Shown piece by piece: positions 35,993 through 45,420 of a stretch of DNA of 64,000 nt (position 1 is the stretch's first letter; each line of letters begins with the position of its first letter). A model generated the notes under the pieces. It saw only the letters and a list, made by a program, of their open reading frames with translations. It did not search any database and was not told the DNA's origin. The position numbers and the translations under genes were made by a program. The stretch is from positions 620,001-684,000 of the forward strand of contig NZ_JAVIZX010000001.1 in assembly GCF_031453675.1 (NCBI RefSeq), written 5' to 3'. This DNA is from Paracidovorax wautersii (lineage in GTDB: Bacteria; Pseudomonadota; Gammaproteobacteria; Burkholderiales; Burkholderiaceae_C).

Positions 35993-36017
35993 TCCACTCC
36001 TGGAACGCCGCCACTGC

Positions 36018-36656
36018 ATGGAAGCCACCCGCATCATCGCCATCCGCCACGGTGAAACTGCCTGGAATGTCGACACCCGCATCCAGGGCCATCTGGACAT
36101 TCCCCTCAACGACACCGGCCTGTGGCAGGCACAGCAGGTGGGCCAGGCGCTGGCCGGCGAGCCCGTCGCGGCGGTCTACACCAGCGACCTGCAGCGTGCG
36201 CGGGTCACCGCCCAGGCCGTGGCCGACAGCACCGGCGCCCCTCTGGTGCTGGAACCCGGGCTGCGCGAGCGCAGCTTCGGGCAGTTGCAGGGCCGCACCT
36301 TTGCAGAGATCGAGACCCAGTTGCCCGAAGAGGCCCGCCGCTGGCGCCAGCGCGACCCCCACTTCGAGCCCGAGGGCGGCGAATCGCTGATCGTGTTCCG
36401 CGAGCGCATCACCCGCATCACCGACCAGCTGGTGCAACGGCACCCGGGCGAACTGGTGGTGCTGGTCGCGCATGGCGGCGTGCTCGACGTGCTGTACCGC
36501 GCGGCCACGGGACAGGAGCTGCAGGCGCCCCGCACCTGGAAGATCACCAACGCGGCCATCAACCGCCTGCTGTGGACCGAGAGCGGCCTGACCCTGGTAG
36601 GCTGGGCGGATACGCAACACTTGGACAATGCCTCCCGCGATGAAGCCCATTCCTGA
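36018..36656 (+). CDS. Histidine phosphatase (phosphoglycerate-mutase-like)
   Basis: A 212-residue member of the histidine phosphatase clan. The phosphorylated histidine is in AIRHGETAWN (H11); YTSDLQRARVTAQ, LRERSFGQLQGRTFAEIE and the second catalytic histidine in VLVAHGGVLDVLYR complete the active site. GpmB/CobC-type proteins act on varied phosphate esters; the substrate is unknown. Its last 29 bp overlap the next gene's start in another frame. Confidence 0.88.
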   Translation: MEATRIIAIRHGETAWNVDTRIQGHLDIPLNDTGLWQAQQVGQALAGEPVAAVYTSDLQRARVTAQAVADSTGAPLVLEPGLRERSFGQLQGRTFAEIETQLPEEARRWRQRDPHFEPEGGESLIVFRERITRITDQLVQRHPGELVVLVAHGGVLDVLYRAATGQELQAPRTWKITNAAINRLLWTESGLTLVGWADTQHLDNASRDEAHS

Positions 36657-37809
36657 ACCGCTGCGCCAGTCCGTCGGCCAGCGCGTGGACCTGATCGACA
36701 CCCCCGCCCTCGTCATCGACCTCGACGCCATGGAGCGCAACCTGCAGCGCATGGCCGAGTTCGCCCGCAAGCACCAGGTGCGCTGGCGACCGCATGCCAA
36801 GATGCACAAGAGTGCCGAGCTGGCCCTGCTGATGCAGCGCGCGGGCGCATCCGGCGCCTGCGTGCAGAAAGTGGCCGAGGCCGAGGCGCTGGCCGCGGGC
36901 GGCGTGCTGGACCTGTACATCAGCAACGAGGTGGTCGCCCCGGCCAAGCTGCTGCGCGTGGCGCGCCTGGCCCACCAACTGGCCGCCAAAGGCGGGCGCC
37001 TGGCCATCGCCGTGGACAGCCTGGAAGGCATCCAGCGGCTGGCCGAGGCCATGGGGCCCGCCAGCGCAGCCGCTGCCATCGACGTGTTCGTGGAAATCGA
37101 CGTGGGCCAGGGCCGCTGCGGCGTGCAGCCCGGCGAACCGGCCCTGGCACTGGCACGCGCCGTGACACAGCACCAGGCCCTGCGCTTTGCCGGACTGCAG
37201 GCCTACCATGGCCGCGCTCAGCATCTGCACAGCGCTGCGGACCGCCGCGAAGCCATCGCCGAGGTGGTGCAGGCGGCACGCGCCACGCGCGACCTGATCG
37301 CCGCGGCGGGCATCCCCGTGCCCCTGGTCACAGGGGCCGGCACCGGCACGCTGGTGCACGAGGCCGCCAGCGGCGTGTACGGCGAGCTGCAGGCCGGTTC
37401 CTTCCTCTTCATGGATGCCGACTACGCTTCCAACGAACGCGAACTGGCCCAGCCCGCCTTCGAACATGCCCTGTTCGTGAAGACGCAGGTCATCTCCCGC
37501 TCCGACACGCATGCCGTCTGCGACGCGGGCCACAAGAGCCACGCCATCGACTCGGGCCTGCCTGTGGTGGCTCTGCTCCCCCCCGAGCGCGCGCTGCAGT
37601 ACGCCAATGGGGGCGACGAGCACGGCATCCTGCGCGCGAACGACGCCAAGGCGCGCCTGCCCGCCATCGGCCGCATGCTGTGGCTGATTCCGGGCCATTG
37701 CGACCCGACGGTCAACCTGCACGACTTCATGATCGGCGTGCGGGGCGGCCTCGCCCACGGCGTGGTCGAGCGCATCATCACCGTGGACGCGCGCGGCGCG
37801 CTGACCTGA
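36628..37809 (+). CDS. D-threonine-aldolase-like PLP enzyme (DSD1 family)
   Basis: A 393-residue fold-type III PLP enzyme of the D-threonine aldolase/D-serine dehydratase-like family. The PLP lysine is K58 in WRPHAKMHK. The C-terminal metal site is in IPGHCDPTVNLHD. TGAGTGTLVHEAASGVYGELQ and the DTPALVIDLDAMERNL start are typical. It cleaves D-3-hydroxy-amino acids to glycine and aldehyde, or related reactions. Starts at 36628 or 36640 both overlap the phosphatase gene, so translation is probably coupled. Confidence 0.87.
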   Translation: MPPAMKPIPEPLRQSVGQRVDLIDTPALVIDLDAMERNLQRMAEFARKHQVRWRPHAKMHKSAELALLMQRAGASGACVQKVAEAEALAAGGVLDLYISNEVVAPAKLLRVARLAHQLAAKGGRLAIAVDSLEGIQRLAEAMGPASAAAAIDVFVEIDVGQGRCGVQPGEPALALARAVTQHQALRFAGLQAYHGRAQHLHSAADRREAIAEVVQAARATRDLIAAAGIPVPLVTGAGTGTLVHEAASGVYGELQAGSFLFMDADYASNERELAQPAFEHALFVKTQVISRSDTHAVCDAGHKSHAIDSGLPVVALLPPERALQYANGGDEHGILRANDAKARLPAIGRMLWLIPGHCDPTVNLHDFMIGVRGGLAHGVVERIITVDARGALT

Positions 37810-37867
37810 GCCTCTCTGAAGCGCTCGCCGGCCATCGGCCAGCCGCAGCACCGGACGGTCGACCCGT

Positions 37868-38932
37868 TCAGGTCGCGAACAGGTCCTGCCCGCCCGTGCG
37901 CGGCGGCGTCACCCCCAGGTGCCGGAAGGCCGCCAGCGTGGCCACGCGCCCGCGCGGAGTGCGCTGCAGATAGCCCTGCTGGATGAGGTAAGGCTCGATC
38001 ACGTCCTCGATGGTGCCGGACTCCTCACCGATGCTGGCGGCGATGTTGTCCAGTCCGACCGGCCCGCCGTCGAAGCGGTGGATCACCGCCTCCAGCAGCT
38101 TGCGGTCCATCACATCGAAGCCCTGCGGGTCCACGTCGAGCATGGTGAGCGCGCGCTGGGCGATATCGAGCGTGATGCGTCCATCACCCTTCACATCGGC
38201 GTAGTCACGCACGCGGCGCAGCAGGCGGTTGGCGATGCGGGGCGTGCCGCGCGAGCGGCGGGCGATCTCGAAGCCGCCCTCCGGGTCGATGGGCGCGTTC
38301 AGCAGGCCGGCACTGCGCATCACGATGCGCGCCAGCTCGTCCGGCGTGTAGAACTCCAGCCGCGCGACGATGCCGAAGCGGTCGCGCAGCGGGTTGGTGA
38401 GCATGCCGGCCCTGGTGGTGGCCCCCACCAGGGTAAAGGGCTGCAGGTCCAGCTTGATGCTGCGCGCGGCCGGCCCCTCGCCAATCATGATGTCGATCTG
38501 GTAGTCCTCCAGCGCGGGGTAGAGGATTTCCTCAACCACGGGCGAGAGGCGGTGAATCTCGTCGATGAAGAGAACGTCGTTCTTTTCCAGGTTGGTCAGC
38601 AGCGCCGCCAGGTCCTTGGGCTTTTCCAGCACCGGGCCGCTGGTCTGGCGCAGGTTCACCCCCAGCTCGGCCGCGATGATGTGGCTGAGCGTGGTCTTGC
38701 CCAGACCCGGTGGCCCGAAAAGCAGGACGTGGTCTAGCGCCTCAGACCGCTTCTTCGCGGCGCCGATGAAGATCTCCAGCTGCTCCCGGGCCTTGGCCTG
38801 GCCCACGTACTCCTGCAGCAGCTTGGGGCGCAGGGCACGCTCCAGCGCCTCCTCCTGCGGGGAGGCCGGTGCGGCGGACACCACGCGCTTCGGAGGGGGA
38901 ACGGGAGCGAAATCGTCGGTCTGAATGCTCAT
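37868..38932 (-). CDS. ruvB: Holliday junction branch migration helicase RuvB
   Basis: Hexameric AAA+ motor (354 residues) that drives branch migration with RuvA. Walker [12 protein letters not shown] (73-80), Walker B FIDEIHRL, sensor ATTRAGML and the arginine-finger region are clear. The C-terminal winged helix contains [14 protein letters not shown]. The start at 38932 follows a non-conserved upstream extension. RuvA is on the same strand but 3.8 kb upstream, with two secreted-protease genes between them, so ruvB probably needs its own promoter in the 62 bp before it. Confidence 0.97.
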   Translation of the reverse strand: MSIQTDDFAPVPPPKRVVSAAPASPQEEALERALRPKLLQEYVGQAKAREQLEIFIGAAKKRSEALDHVLLFGPPGLGKTTLSHIIAAELGVNLRQTSGPVLEKPKDLAALLTNLEKNDVLFIDEIHRLSPVVEEILYPALEDYQIDIMIGEGPAARSIKLDLQPFTLVGATTRAGMLTNPLRDRFGIVARLEFYTPDELARIVMRSAGLLNAPIDPEGGFEIARRSRGTPRIANRLLRRVRDYADVKGDGRITLDIAQRALTMLDVDPQGFDVMDRKLLEAVIHRFDGGPVGLDNIAASIGEESGTIEDVIEPYLIQQGYLQRTPRGRVATLAAFRHLGVTPPRTGGQDLFAT

Positions 38933-38994
38933 GTGCGCAGTGAAAGGCGACGCGCGAGACGACGCGTCCGAGAAAACGTGTGGCCAAGCCTCAA

Positions 38995-40974
38995 TCAAAG
39001 GCTGCTGGACCAGGCGTTGTAGGCGATGCCTTCGTACTTGAATGTGGCGTAGTTGGCGATTACGAAATCGCGCTCTGAGGCACTAACGGTATAGAAATGT
39101 ACGCCGGTGCGTTGGTTGTAGAAGCGATAGATAGGAATCGAACTGCTATTTGCAACAGTCTGCGCATACCAACTCATGCCTTCATATTGGAATGAAGGGA
39201 GCGTCCCTTGTACATAGTCCCGCTCATCGGGACTGATGGTGTAGAAGTGCGTTCCGGTTTGCGTGTTATAGAAGCGAAAGACAGACGCCTGCCCCACGGT
39301 AGGTGACCCATATACGTAGAAAGCCACGCCTTCGTAGTTAAATGAAGGCAAGGTGCTCAGAACGTTGTCGCGTTCCTGCGCGCTGGCCGTGAAGAAGTGC
39401 GCCCCACTCGCTTGGTTATAGAAGCGATAGACGGCATTACGTGGTGCGCTGAGAGGGCCGGCCGGTGCCAGCCACTGGCTCAGTGCGGACTGGTAAGGCA
39501 GGTCGAAGCGGCCATAGCTGGAGGCCGTCGATTTGCTGCAGGATACTGCGCTGCTGCCGCCGTAGAGCGTTCCGATCAGATAGTTGCCCTGAAACAGACC
39601 CGAGCCGCTGCTGCCGCCTTCCGTCGTGCCCCGCGACCACGACACATAGTAGTAGCTGCCCTGCAGCCCTGAAGCCATGCTGCAGGAGATACCCGTGCCA
39701 CCCGAGCTCTGGCAATTCAGCGTGGCACTGATCTGTCCAAAGCTGATTTTGAGCAGGTCGCCCTTGGGATGATGCACGCCGATGGCAGTGCTGTTGAGCG
39801 CACTTCCGCTGGCTTTCCAGCCCGCGAAGACGGCACCCGCCGGCGGCGTATCGTTCAGCCGCATGAACGATGTGTCCGTGGCAGAGGTGGCGTACAGCAG
39901 TGTGGCGCCACCCGTGCGGCGCACCGTGTTGCCAGCCGCGAAAAGGCTGTTGCACGAGGACGCGCGAAAGAACCAATCGGTCTGCAGAGTGGACGCCACC
40001 GTCTGGCTCGAGATGCAGTGGTTCGCCGTGAGGAAGTACGGGGTGCCGGATGAACTGCTGTCGTTGATCAACGTGCCTGTGCAGAGATAGCCGCTGCCGT
40101 CTTGGACGAACGTCATTCGTGCGACGGCGTTACGCATACTGTTCGATTCGGAGTAGCACATGACATCGAGTTCACAGCTGTTGGAGTCGCCGACCTCTTT
40201 GGTGACCAGATCGCCATCCTGATACCGGGACAGATCGACGAACATGTGCGACACCAGCGGGATGGCGACCTGCAACGCGCTGGCTGGGGTACCAGTTGGC
40301 AGCTCGATTTCGAGCGTGGTTTCGCTGCCGCCGGTGTCAGGGGTCCACCACGTGCGCGCGGCATCGGTGGTATTGCCGGACTGCAGGTTGCGGTCGATGA
40401 TCTGAAGCACCTCCTGCCCCGACAGCTCCTGCACGACGGTGGGCCGAAACTGGCTGTAAACGCGTACGATCGCGCTGCCCGGCAACTGCGTGACCAGCAG
40501 GCCCAGGCGCAGGCCATGCGCGCCTTCGGCATCTACGCTGACAGCAGCCACCAAGCCACCGGCCACAGACGGACGCCACTGCAGCTGCCGTTGCATGTCG
40601 TTCGCGGTGGCCGTTGCAGCCACGGCGCGCGCTGCGCCAATCTGCATCGGCACGAACGCGCCGGGGGTCGAGGACGATGGGGAACTGTCGACCTTGGTCT
40701 GCCCCCAGGGGCCCAGGGCAATACGCGCGGGCTGAATCTGCTCGGCCGCCGTCAAGGACCTCACCTTTGTTCGCACGACATCCTGTAAGGCGGTCGCAGG
40801 CTGCTCGTAGGGTTCGACCTGGGTCACCTGCGGACGAACGGATGCCGTGCCGGAGCCTGCCGCCGGAGCGCTCCCGCCCTCGTCGTTTCCGCCTCCGCAT
40901 GCGGTCAGCAGCGCAGCGGCCAACAGGGAGGTGCCCACGCCACGACACCACTTATTCCTTGCTCGTCTCCACAT
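38995..40974 (-). CDS. Secreted trypsin-like serine protease lipoprotein with C-terminal repeats
   Basis: A 659-residue exported protease. Lipobox LTAC puts lipidated C26 before a glycine-rich stretch. An N-terminal accessory region (about 30-240) precedes a chymotrypsin-fold domain with triad H319 (LTANHCISS), D367 (DTSFMRL) and S456 (GGSSGSG), resembling lysyl endopeptidase-type enzymes. Residues 515-659 are three repeats of about 50 residues with the pattern YRFYNxxTGxHFYTxS, then ERD and YEG, a DUF5648-type module. The repeat part is visibly lower in GC than the genome. A paralogue lies just upstream. Confidence 0.88.
   Translation of the reverse strand: MWRRARNKWCRGVGTSLLAAALLTACGGGNDEGGSAPAAGSGTASVRPQVTQVEPYEQPATALQDVVRTKVRSLTAAEQIQPARIALGPWGQTKVDSSPSSSTPGAFVPMQIGAARAVAATATANDMQRQLQWRPSVAGGLVAAVSVDAEGAHGLRLGLLVTQLPGSAIVRVYSQFRPTVVQELSGQEVLQIIDRNLQSGNTTDAARTWWTPDTGGSETTLEIELPTGTPASALQVAIPLVSHMFVDLSRYQDGDLVTKEVGDSNSCELDVMCYSESNSMRNAVARMTFVQDGSGYLCTGTLINDSSSSGTPYFLTANHCISSQTVASTLQTDWFFRASSCNSLFAAGNTVRRTGGATLLYATSATDTSFMRLNDTPPAGAVFAGWKASGSALNSTAIGVHHPKGDLLKISFGQISATLNCQSSGGTGISCSMASGLQGSYYYVSWSRGTTEGGSSGSGLFQGNYLIGTLYGGSSAVSCSKSTASSYGRFDLPYQSALSQWLAPAGPLSAPRNAVYRFYNQASGAHFFTASAQERDNVLSTLPSFNYEGVAFYVYGSPTVGQASVFRFYNTQTGTHFYTISPDERDYVQGTLPSFQYEGMSWYAQTVANSSSIPIYRFYNQRTGVHFYTVSASERDFVIANYATFKYEGIAYNAWSSSL
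38998..39432 (-). repeat. Three in-frame C-terminal protein repeats
   Basis: Encodes residues 515-564, 565-614 and 615-659 of the protease. Each unit begins with a hydrophobic residue followed by YRFYN or FRFYN, has HFYT or HFFT about ten residues on, then ERD and a closing YEG. Such modules are thought to bind surfaces or sugars; here the role is not known. GC content is clearly below the flanks. Confidence 0.85.
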
Positions 40975-41087
40975 CTTTCACCCTCTCTTTGTCTTTGATC
41001 TTCTAGAACGACCGACAAGCCTTTCGTTTGCCGTTGCCACACCGTCTGCAACCCTGGACGGCGAATGGGCATTCTTTTACCACTGCC

Positions 41088-42613
41088 TCAGGGGTTCAGC
41101 CACTGCCGCAGGGTGGCGCGGTAGGGTTGGTCGAAACGGCCGTATTGGTCCAGGCCGCCGGGATTGGCGCAACTCGCCGTTCCGCCCAGCAGCTGGCCGG
41201 AAACGTAGCGGCGGCTGCCGATCCCCATGAACAGCGCAGAGCCGCTGCTGCCGCCTTCGGTCGTACCTTCCTGCCAAGCCGTGGTGATGAACGTGCCGGT
41301 ATCGGATGTGCTGGACTGGCAGGTGTTCGACGTGCAGGTGCTGTAGAAGCGCACCGTGCCCTGGCTGACCTTTTGCAGGTCGCCGCTGGGATGGTGCACG
41401 CCAGCCACCGGCGTTTGCAGGGGCACACCGCCGAAGTACGAACCGGCATACACCACGCCAGCGGGCGGCGGGCTGTTGAGCCGCAGGAAAGAGGTGTCCG
41501 TCGTGGCCGTGGCGTACAGCAGCGTGGCGCCTCCGTTGAGTCGAACGGCAGCCGGATTCACCGCACTCACATTGCAGGTGGGAGAGCGGTAGAACCAATC
41601 GGTCGTGAGCGTGGATGCCACCACCTGGCTGGAGATGCAGTGGTCGGCGGTCAGGAAGTAGGGGGTGCCGGAGGAACTGGCATCGTTCAACAGCGTGCCG
41701 GTGCACAAATACGAGTTGCCGTCTTCGCGGGTGTAGATCATGCGTGCCACGGAACGGCTTTCGCTGCTGAACTCAGGTTTGCAGGTCACGTCGACGTTGC
41801 AGGAGGCAGACTCGCCCACCTTGGTGGTGAAAGCGCCCTCGGCCACCGCGGGGTCGAGCGTGAAGTGCGACACACGCGGCACCGCCAGCCGCACGGCGGC
41901 CGGGGAGGCGCCGGCAGGTATCTCGACCTCCAGCGTGGTGGCGCTGCTGCCGAAGTCAGGGCTCCAGTACGTGTGCGCGGCCACGTCGTCCGCGCCGCGC
42001 CCTGCGCATTGCGCGCGGCAATGGCGGAAAGCTCCGCCTCGGACACCTGCACGGCGGCAGCGGCGTCCGCGCCATAGAAACGCAGCACGGCCCCGGCGGG
42101 CAGGCTGCGCACCAGGACGCCCAGGCGCACGCCGCGTGCACCAGCCGCGTCGAATGCGATCGCCGCCACCTGCGTGCCCCGCTCAGTGGCGCGCCACGAC
42201 AGAGCAGACTGGGCGGCTGCCACGGTAGCCGTGTCAGCCACGCTGCGGACCGTGCCGATCTGTTGCGGCACGCCGGGGGCGGCGGGAGCAGAGCTGGCCT
42301 TGGCAATGGCAGCCTGCACGAGCGCGCCCAGCTGCACGCGCCGCACGGCGTCTGCCGGCGCGATGCCCTGCGCCGCGGTGGGTGCAGCGGCCTCCTTGGC
42401 TGTGGCCGCCGAGGCGGACGCGGCGGCGATGGCGCTGGGGTCGTAGGGCTCGATGCGGTCCGTCGTCACGCCGATAGGACCACCACCGCCGGTCCCCGGT
42501 GCAGGCGCAGGCGTGGGACTCGAACTGTCGCCACCACCGCCACCACCACAGGCGGCCAGTACCAGCAGCACTGCCGTCGCCGGCATCCATCGCTTGAAAG
42601 CATTGATCTTCAT
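41088..42613 (-). pseudogene. Paralogous secreted serine protease, frameshifted
   Basis: Paralogue of the neighbouring protease without the C-terminal repeats. The N-terminal part (lipobox LAAC, glycine run, then ELSAIAARNAQGAA) reads from the ATG at 42613 with AAAGG upstream. The catalytic part (HTYWSPDFGSSATTLE, FLTADHCISS, DTSFLRL, GGSSGSALF) is in a different frame ending at 41088. The two halves align with the paralogue if one base is added in the GC-rich run at about 41986-42002; the total length of 1526 nt is one short of a multiple of three. Catalytic residues are all intact, so the change is recent or an error. Confidence 0.82.
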
Positions 42614-42722
42614 GTCAGACCTTTCGCGTTGGCTCAAGAAAAGCATCAAAAAAAGAACGAAGAAGGCGCGGCGCAGCCGCCGGCGCCCTCTGCCCCACGT
42701 ACCTCATGGGGCCATCCTCGCG

Positions 42723-43295
42723 TCACTTCGCCAGCGCCTTCAGCGCCAGCTTGATCCCCTCGCTCACGCCGACGTCCTTGGGCAGGGCCTTCAGGGCGGC
42801 GGCGGCCTCCTTGTCGTTGTAACCCAGGGCCAGCAAGGCCTGCAGGATATCGGCCTGGGCGTCGCTGGCAGCGTGGGCCGGGGCGCCGATGTCAGCGCCC
42901 AGTTTGCCCTTGAGTTCCAGCAGCAGGCGCTCGGCGGTCTTTTTACCGATGCCGGGCACCTTCACCAGCCGGCCGGCCTCCTGAAGCGTGACGGCCTGGG
43001 CCAGGTCGGCCACGCCCATGCCCGACAGAATGGACAGCGCCGTGCGCGGGCCCACGCCGCTGATCTTGATGAGTTCGCGGAAGGCCTGCCGCTCGGTGTG
43101 CGTAGCAAAGCCGTAGAGCAGCTGTGCATCCTCCCGCACGATGAAGTGGGTGAGCAGCGCCACGCGCTCGCCCACGACGGGCAGGTTGTAGAACGTGCTC
43201 ATCGGCACCTGCACCTCATATCCCACGCCATGGCAATCCAGCAGCACCTCGGGCGGGTTCTTCTCCAGCAGGGTGCCGGTCAATTTGCCTATCAT
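42723..43295 (-). CDS. ruvA: Holliday junction DNA-binding protein RuvA
   Basis: Tetrameric junction-binding subunit, 190 residues. Domain I begins [20 protein letters not shown]. Two helix-hairpin-helix motifs follow: [18 protein letters not shown] and [20 protein letters not shown]. Domain III (from about 140, [19 protein letters not shown]) contacts RuvB. The start at 43295 replaces a longer frame with a non-conserved extension. It is divergent from phoH with 48 bp between and does not lie next to ruvB. Confidence 0.96.
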   Translation of the reverse strand: MIGKLTGTLLEKNPPEVLLDCHGVGYEVQVPMSTFYNLPVVGERVALLTHFIVREDAQLLYGFATHTERQAFRELIKISGVGPRTALSILSGMGVADLAQAVTLQEAGRLVKVPGIGKKTAERLLLELKGKLGADIGAPAHAASDAQADILQALLALGYNDKEAAAALKALPKDVGVSEGIKLALKALAK

Positions 43296-43343
43296 TGATG
43301 TCCTTTGGCCGTATTCCTGCGGCATTCAACCGGAATTATCCGC

Positions 43344-44285
43344 GTGATCCTGCGCCACACTTTCACCCCCCATAACAACACGCGACTGTCCCACCTGTGC
43401 GGGCCGGCGGACGCCCATCTGCGCACCATCGAGACGGCGCTGCAGGTGCGCATCGCCCACCGGCACGAGCAGTTCAAGGTCGACGGCCCCAAGGCCAAGG
43501 CGACCCAGGCGATGGAGCTGCTGCAGGCGCTGTACGAAATGGCCGACCACGCCATTTCCGAGGACCACCTGCAGCTCATGCTGGCCGGCGACAGCGCCCT
43601 GGTGGAGGCGCCGGAGGGCGCGGTGGTGCTGAACACGCGCCGGGCGGACCTGCGGGCCCGCACGCCCACGCAGAACGTCTACCTGGACAACATCGCCAGC
43701 CACGACATCACCTTCGGCATCGGCCCCGCCGGGACCGGCAAGACCTACTTGGCGGTCGCCTGCGCAGTCGATGCGCTGGAGCGCAGCAGCGTGCAGCGCA
43801 TCGTGCTCACGCGCCCGGCCGTGGAGGCCGGCGAGCGCCTGGGCTTCCTGCCGGGCGACCTGACGCAGAAGGTGGACCCCTACCTGCGACCCCTGTACGA
43901 CGCGCTGTACGACCTGATGGGTTACGACAAGGTGCAGAAGGCGTTCGAGCGCAACGCGCTCGAGATCGCCCCGCTGGCCTTCATGCGCGGGCGCACGCTC
44001 AACAACGCCTTCATCATCCTGGACGAGGCGCAGAACACCACGCCCGAGCAGATGAAGATGTTCCTCACGCGGATCGGTTTCGGCGCCAAGGCCGTGGTGA
44101 CGGGCGACGTGAGCCAGATCGACCTGCCCAAGGGCGCGATGAGCGGCCTGATCGACGCCGAGCGCGTGCTCAAGCGCGTCAAGGGCATCGCCGTCACGCG
44201 CTTCACCACGGCGGACGTGGTGCGCCACCCGCTGGTGGCGCGCATCGTGGACGCCTATGACGCCAGGAAGGGCACAACCCCCTGA
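43344..44285 (+). CDS. phoH: PhoH-family ATPase
   Basis: A 313-residue PhoH/YbeZ-type ATPase. Walker A is GPAGTGKTYLA (127-134), Walker B AFIILDEAQNTTPEQMKMF, with LTRPAVEAGERLGFLPGDL and VTGDVSQIDLP. The GTG at 43344 starts the typical ILRHTFTPHNNTRLSHLCGP N-terminus. YbeZ works with YbeY, whose gene lies 249 bp downstream on the same strand, probably in ribosome/rRNA maturation. Its stop codon lies within the start of R2 repeat copy 2. Confidence 0.92.
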   Translation: MILRHTFTPHNNTRLSHLCGPADAHLRTIETALQVRIAHRHEQFKVDGPKAKATQAMELLQALYEMADHAISEDHLQLMLAGDSALVEAPEGAVVLNTRRADLRARTPTQNVYLDNIASHDITFGIGPAGTGKTYLAVACAVDALERSSVQRIVLTRPAVEAGERLGFLPGDLTQKVDPYLRPLYDALYDLMGYDKVQKAFERNALEIAPLAFMRGRTLNNAFIILDEAQNTTPEQMKMFLTRIGFGAKAVVTGDVSQIDLPKGAMSGLIDAERVLKRVKGIAVTRFTTADVVRHPLVARIVDAYDARKGTTP

Positions 44286-44450
44286 GCCGCTACGCGGCTT
44301 CCCCCTTCTCTCGGCTGCGCCGGGAAGGGGGAGTGAGGACCGCGGCTCCATGCCCGCCTGCGCGGGCATGGACGGGACGAACGCCCCTCGCCTCTGGCGA
44401 GGGGCCGGACGCCAGCGGCCTGGCAAAGCCAGTTCCACGGCGTCTGCTGG
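44281..44450. repeat. Multi-hairpin repeat family R2, copy 2
   Basis: This fills most of the phoH-ybeY gap and overlaps the phoH stop. It begins CCCCCTGAGC like copy 1 and contains AGCCGC-tac-GCGGCT (44285-44299), CCCCCTTC/GAAGGGGG with inner CGGC-tgc-GCCG (44301-44331), CCATGCCCGC/GCGGGCATGG, CCCCTCGCC-tct-GGCGAGGGG, and GACGCC/GGCGTC with inner CTGGC-AAA-GCCAG (44408-44444). The stems are different from copy 1 but remain complementary. Confidence 0.75.
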
Positions 44451-44482
44451 TCTGGGCCGCGCCTGCATCAGCACCGTCGCAA

Positions 44483-44537
44483 ACTACTAAAACAATAGCT
44501 TCCAGCGCTTGCTGGATAAGCGCTGGAGGCCAAAATG
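44483..44537. repeat. R1 repeat, copy F, forming the ybeY translation start
   Basis: ACTACTAAAACAATAGCT, then CCAGCGCTTGCTGGATAAG and CGCTGGAGGCCAAAATG. The GGAGG at 44525-44529 and the ATG at 44535-44537 used by ybeY are both inside the conserved right end of the repeat (spacing 5 nt). The AAGCGCTGGAGG part is shared with copies D and H on their minus strands. Confidence 0.8.
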
Positions 44538-44993
44538 GCTCTGAATCGCCTTTCGCTCTCGTTGCAATTCGCCCGCTTCGACGGCGTGGCCGAGCACCGC
44601 TCCGCCCTGCCCCGCCACGCCGCGGCGCGCTACATCCGCCACGCGCTGGCGACGGACGCGGAGATCACCGTGCGCATCGTGGACGCCGAAGAGGGACAGG
44701 CGCTGAACCGCGAGTACCGCAAGAAGGACTACGCCACCAACGTGCTGACCTTCGACTACAGCCAGGAGCCGGTGGTGACGGCCGACCTGGTGCTCTGCGC
44801 CCCCGTGGTCGCACGCGAGGCGAAGGAGCAGAACAAGTCCCTGCAGGAGCACTATGCCCACCTGCTGGTGCACGGCACGCTGCACGCCCAGGGCTGGGAC
44901 CACGAGACCAGCGAAGCCGACGCCGACGAGATGGAAGCCTACGAGACGGCGATCATGCAAGAGCTGGGCTTCGCCGACCCGTACGCCACCTAG
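44535..44993 (+). CDS. ybeY: Endoribonuclease YbeY
   Basis: Zinc-dependent RNase/16S rRNA maturation factor of 152 residues. The metal site [11 protein letters not shown] is H113, H117, H123; [18 protein letters not shown] is the other conserved block. The ATG at 44535 is in the right end of an R1 repeat that also supplies the Shine-Dalgarno GGAGG at 44525-44529. Together with phoH (ybeZ) upstream it forms the usual ybeZ-ybeY pair, here separated by repeats. Confidence 0.94.
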   Translation: MALNRLSLSLQFARFDGVAEHRSALPRHAAARYIRHALATDAEITVRIVDAEEGQALNREYRKKDYATNVLTFDYSQEPVVTADLVLCAPVVAREAKEQNKSLQEHYAHLLVHGTLHAQGWDHETSEADADEMEAYETAIMQELGFADPYAT

Positions 44994-45031
44994 GCGCGGC
45001 GCTCACTCGGCCCGCAGGCCGATGCGCGCCA

Positions 45032-45253
45032 TCAGGCACGCTCCTCCATGCCGGGGTGCCGTCTGCTGCCCCTGCCGGCCGACGGGTCATCGAAGCGCCC
45101 GGGCTGCGCGCGCGCCGCGGCGGTGAAATCTTGCACCGTGCGCAAGCCATGGCGCGGATGGCCGACCCGCACGAAGTCCACCTGCCCGAGGGAGACCACC
45201 GGCACGACGTCGCGCCGCACGTCGCAGGGCAACTGCTTTTGCAGCTTGGGCAT
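45032..45253 (-). pseudogene. Relic of a Bug-type (TctC-like) solute-binding protein
   Basis: A 73-codon fragment (MPKLQKQLPCDVRRDVVPVV, then SLGQVDFVRVGHPRHGLRTV, QDFTAAARAQPGRFDDPSAG). It matches the middle of Bug-family proteins, where LPYD..RD..PV, VLVxHP and QDFxAAARxQPG occur, as in the intact homologue at 47087-48127 (YPRLPYDSDRAFSPLAVLAT, IQEVIQLARSQPGSVAFASS). No signal peptide, lobe II or C-terminal half. The rest of the 44994-45403 gap shows no gene. Confidence 0.65.
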
Positions 45254-45375
45254 GAAGGGTGATGGCGCCGTCGCCCCAACCAGCAGGCGACGCCGAGCTG
45301 CCGAGCAGGCCCGCCATCGCCCCCCGCCGCAGAAGAGCCTGCCCAGGCCCCATCCACGGGTCAAATCAAGCCATT

Positions 45376-45420
45376 GCGCCCGCCCAGCAAGCGCAATCAG
45401 CTATCATTTTTGATAGTTCT
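45376..45420. repeat. R1 repeat, copy G, overlapping the dtd stop codon
   Basis: Minus-strand reading: ACTATCAAAAATGATAGCTG, then ATTGCGCTTGCTGGGCGGGC. The dtd stop (TGA at 45404-45406 complement) lies inside it, so the repeat encodes the last codons (YQK) of dtd. Shares TAGCTGATTGCGCTTG with other copies. Confidence 0.8.
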
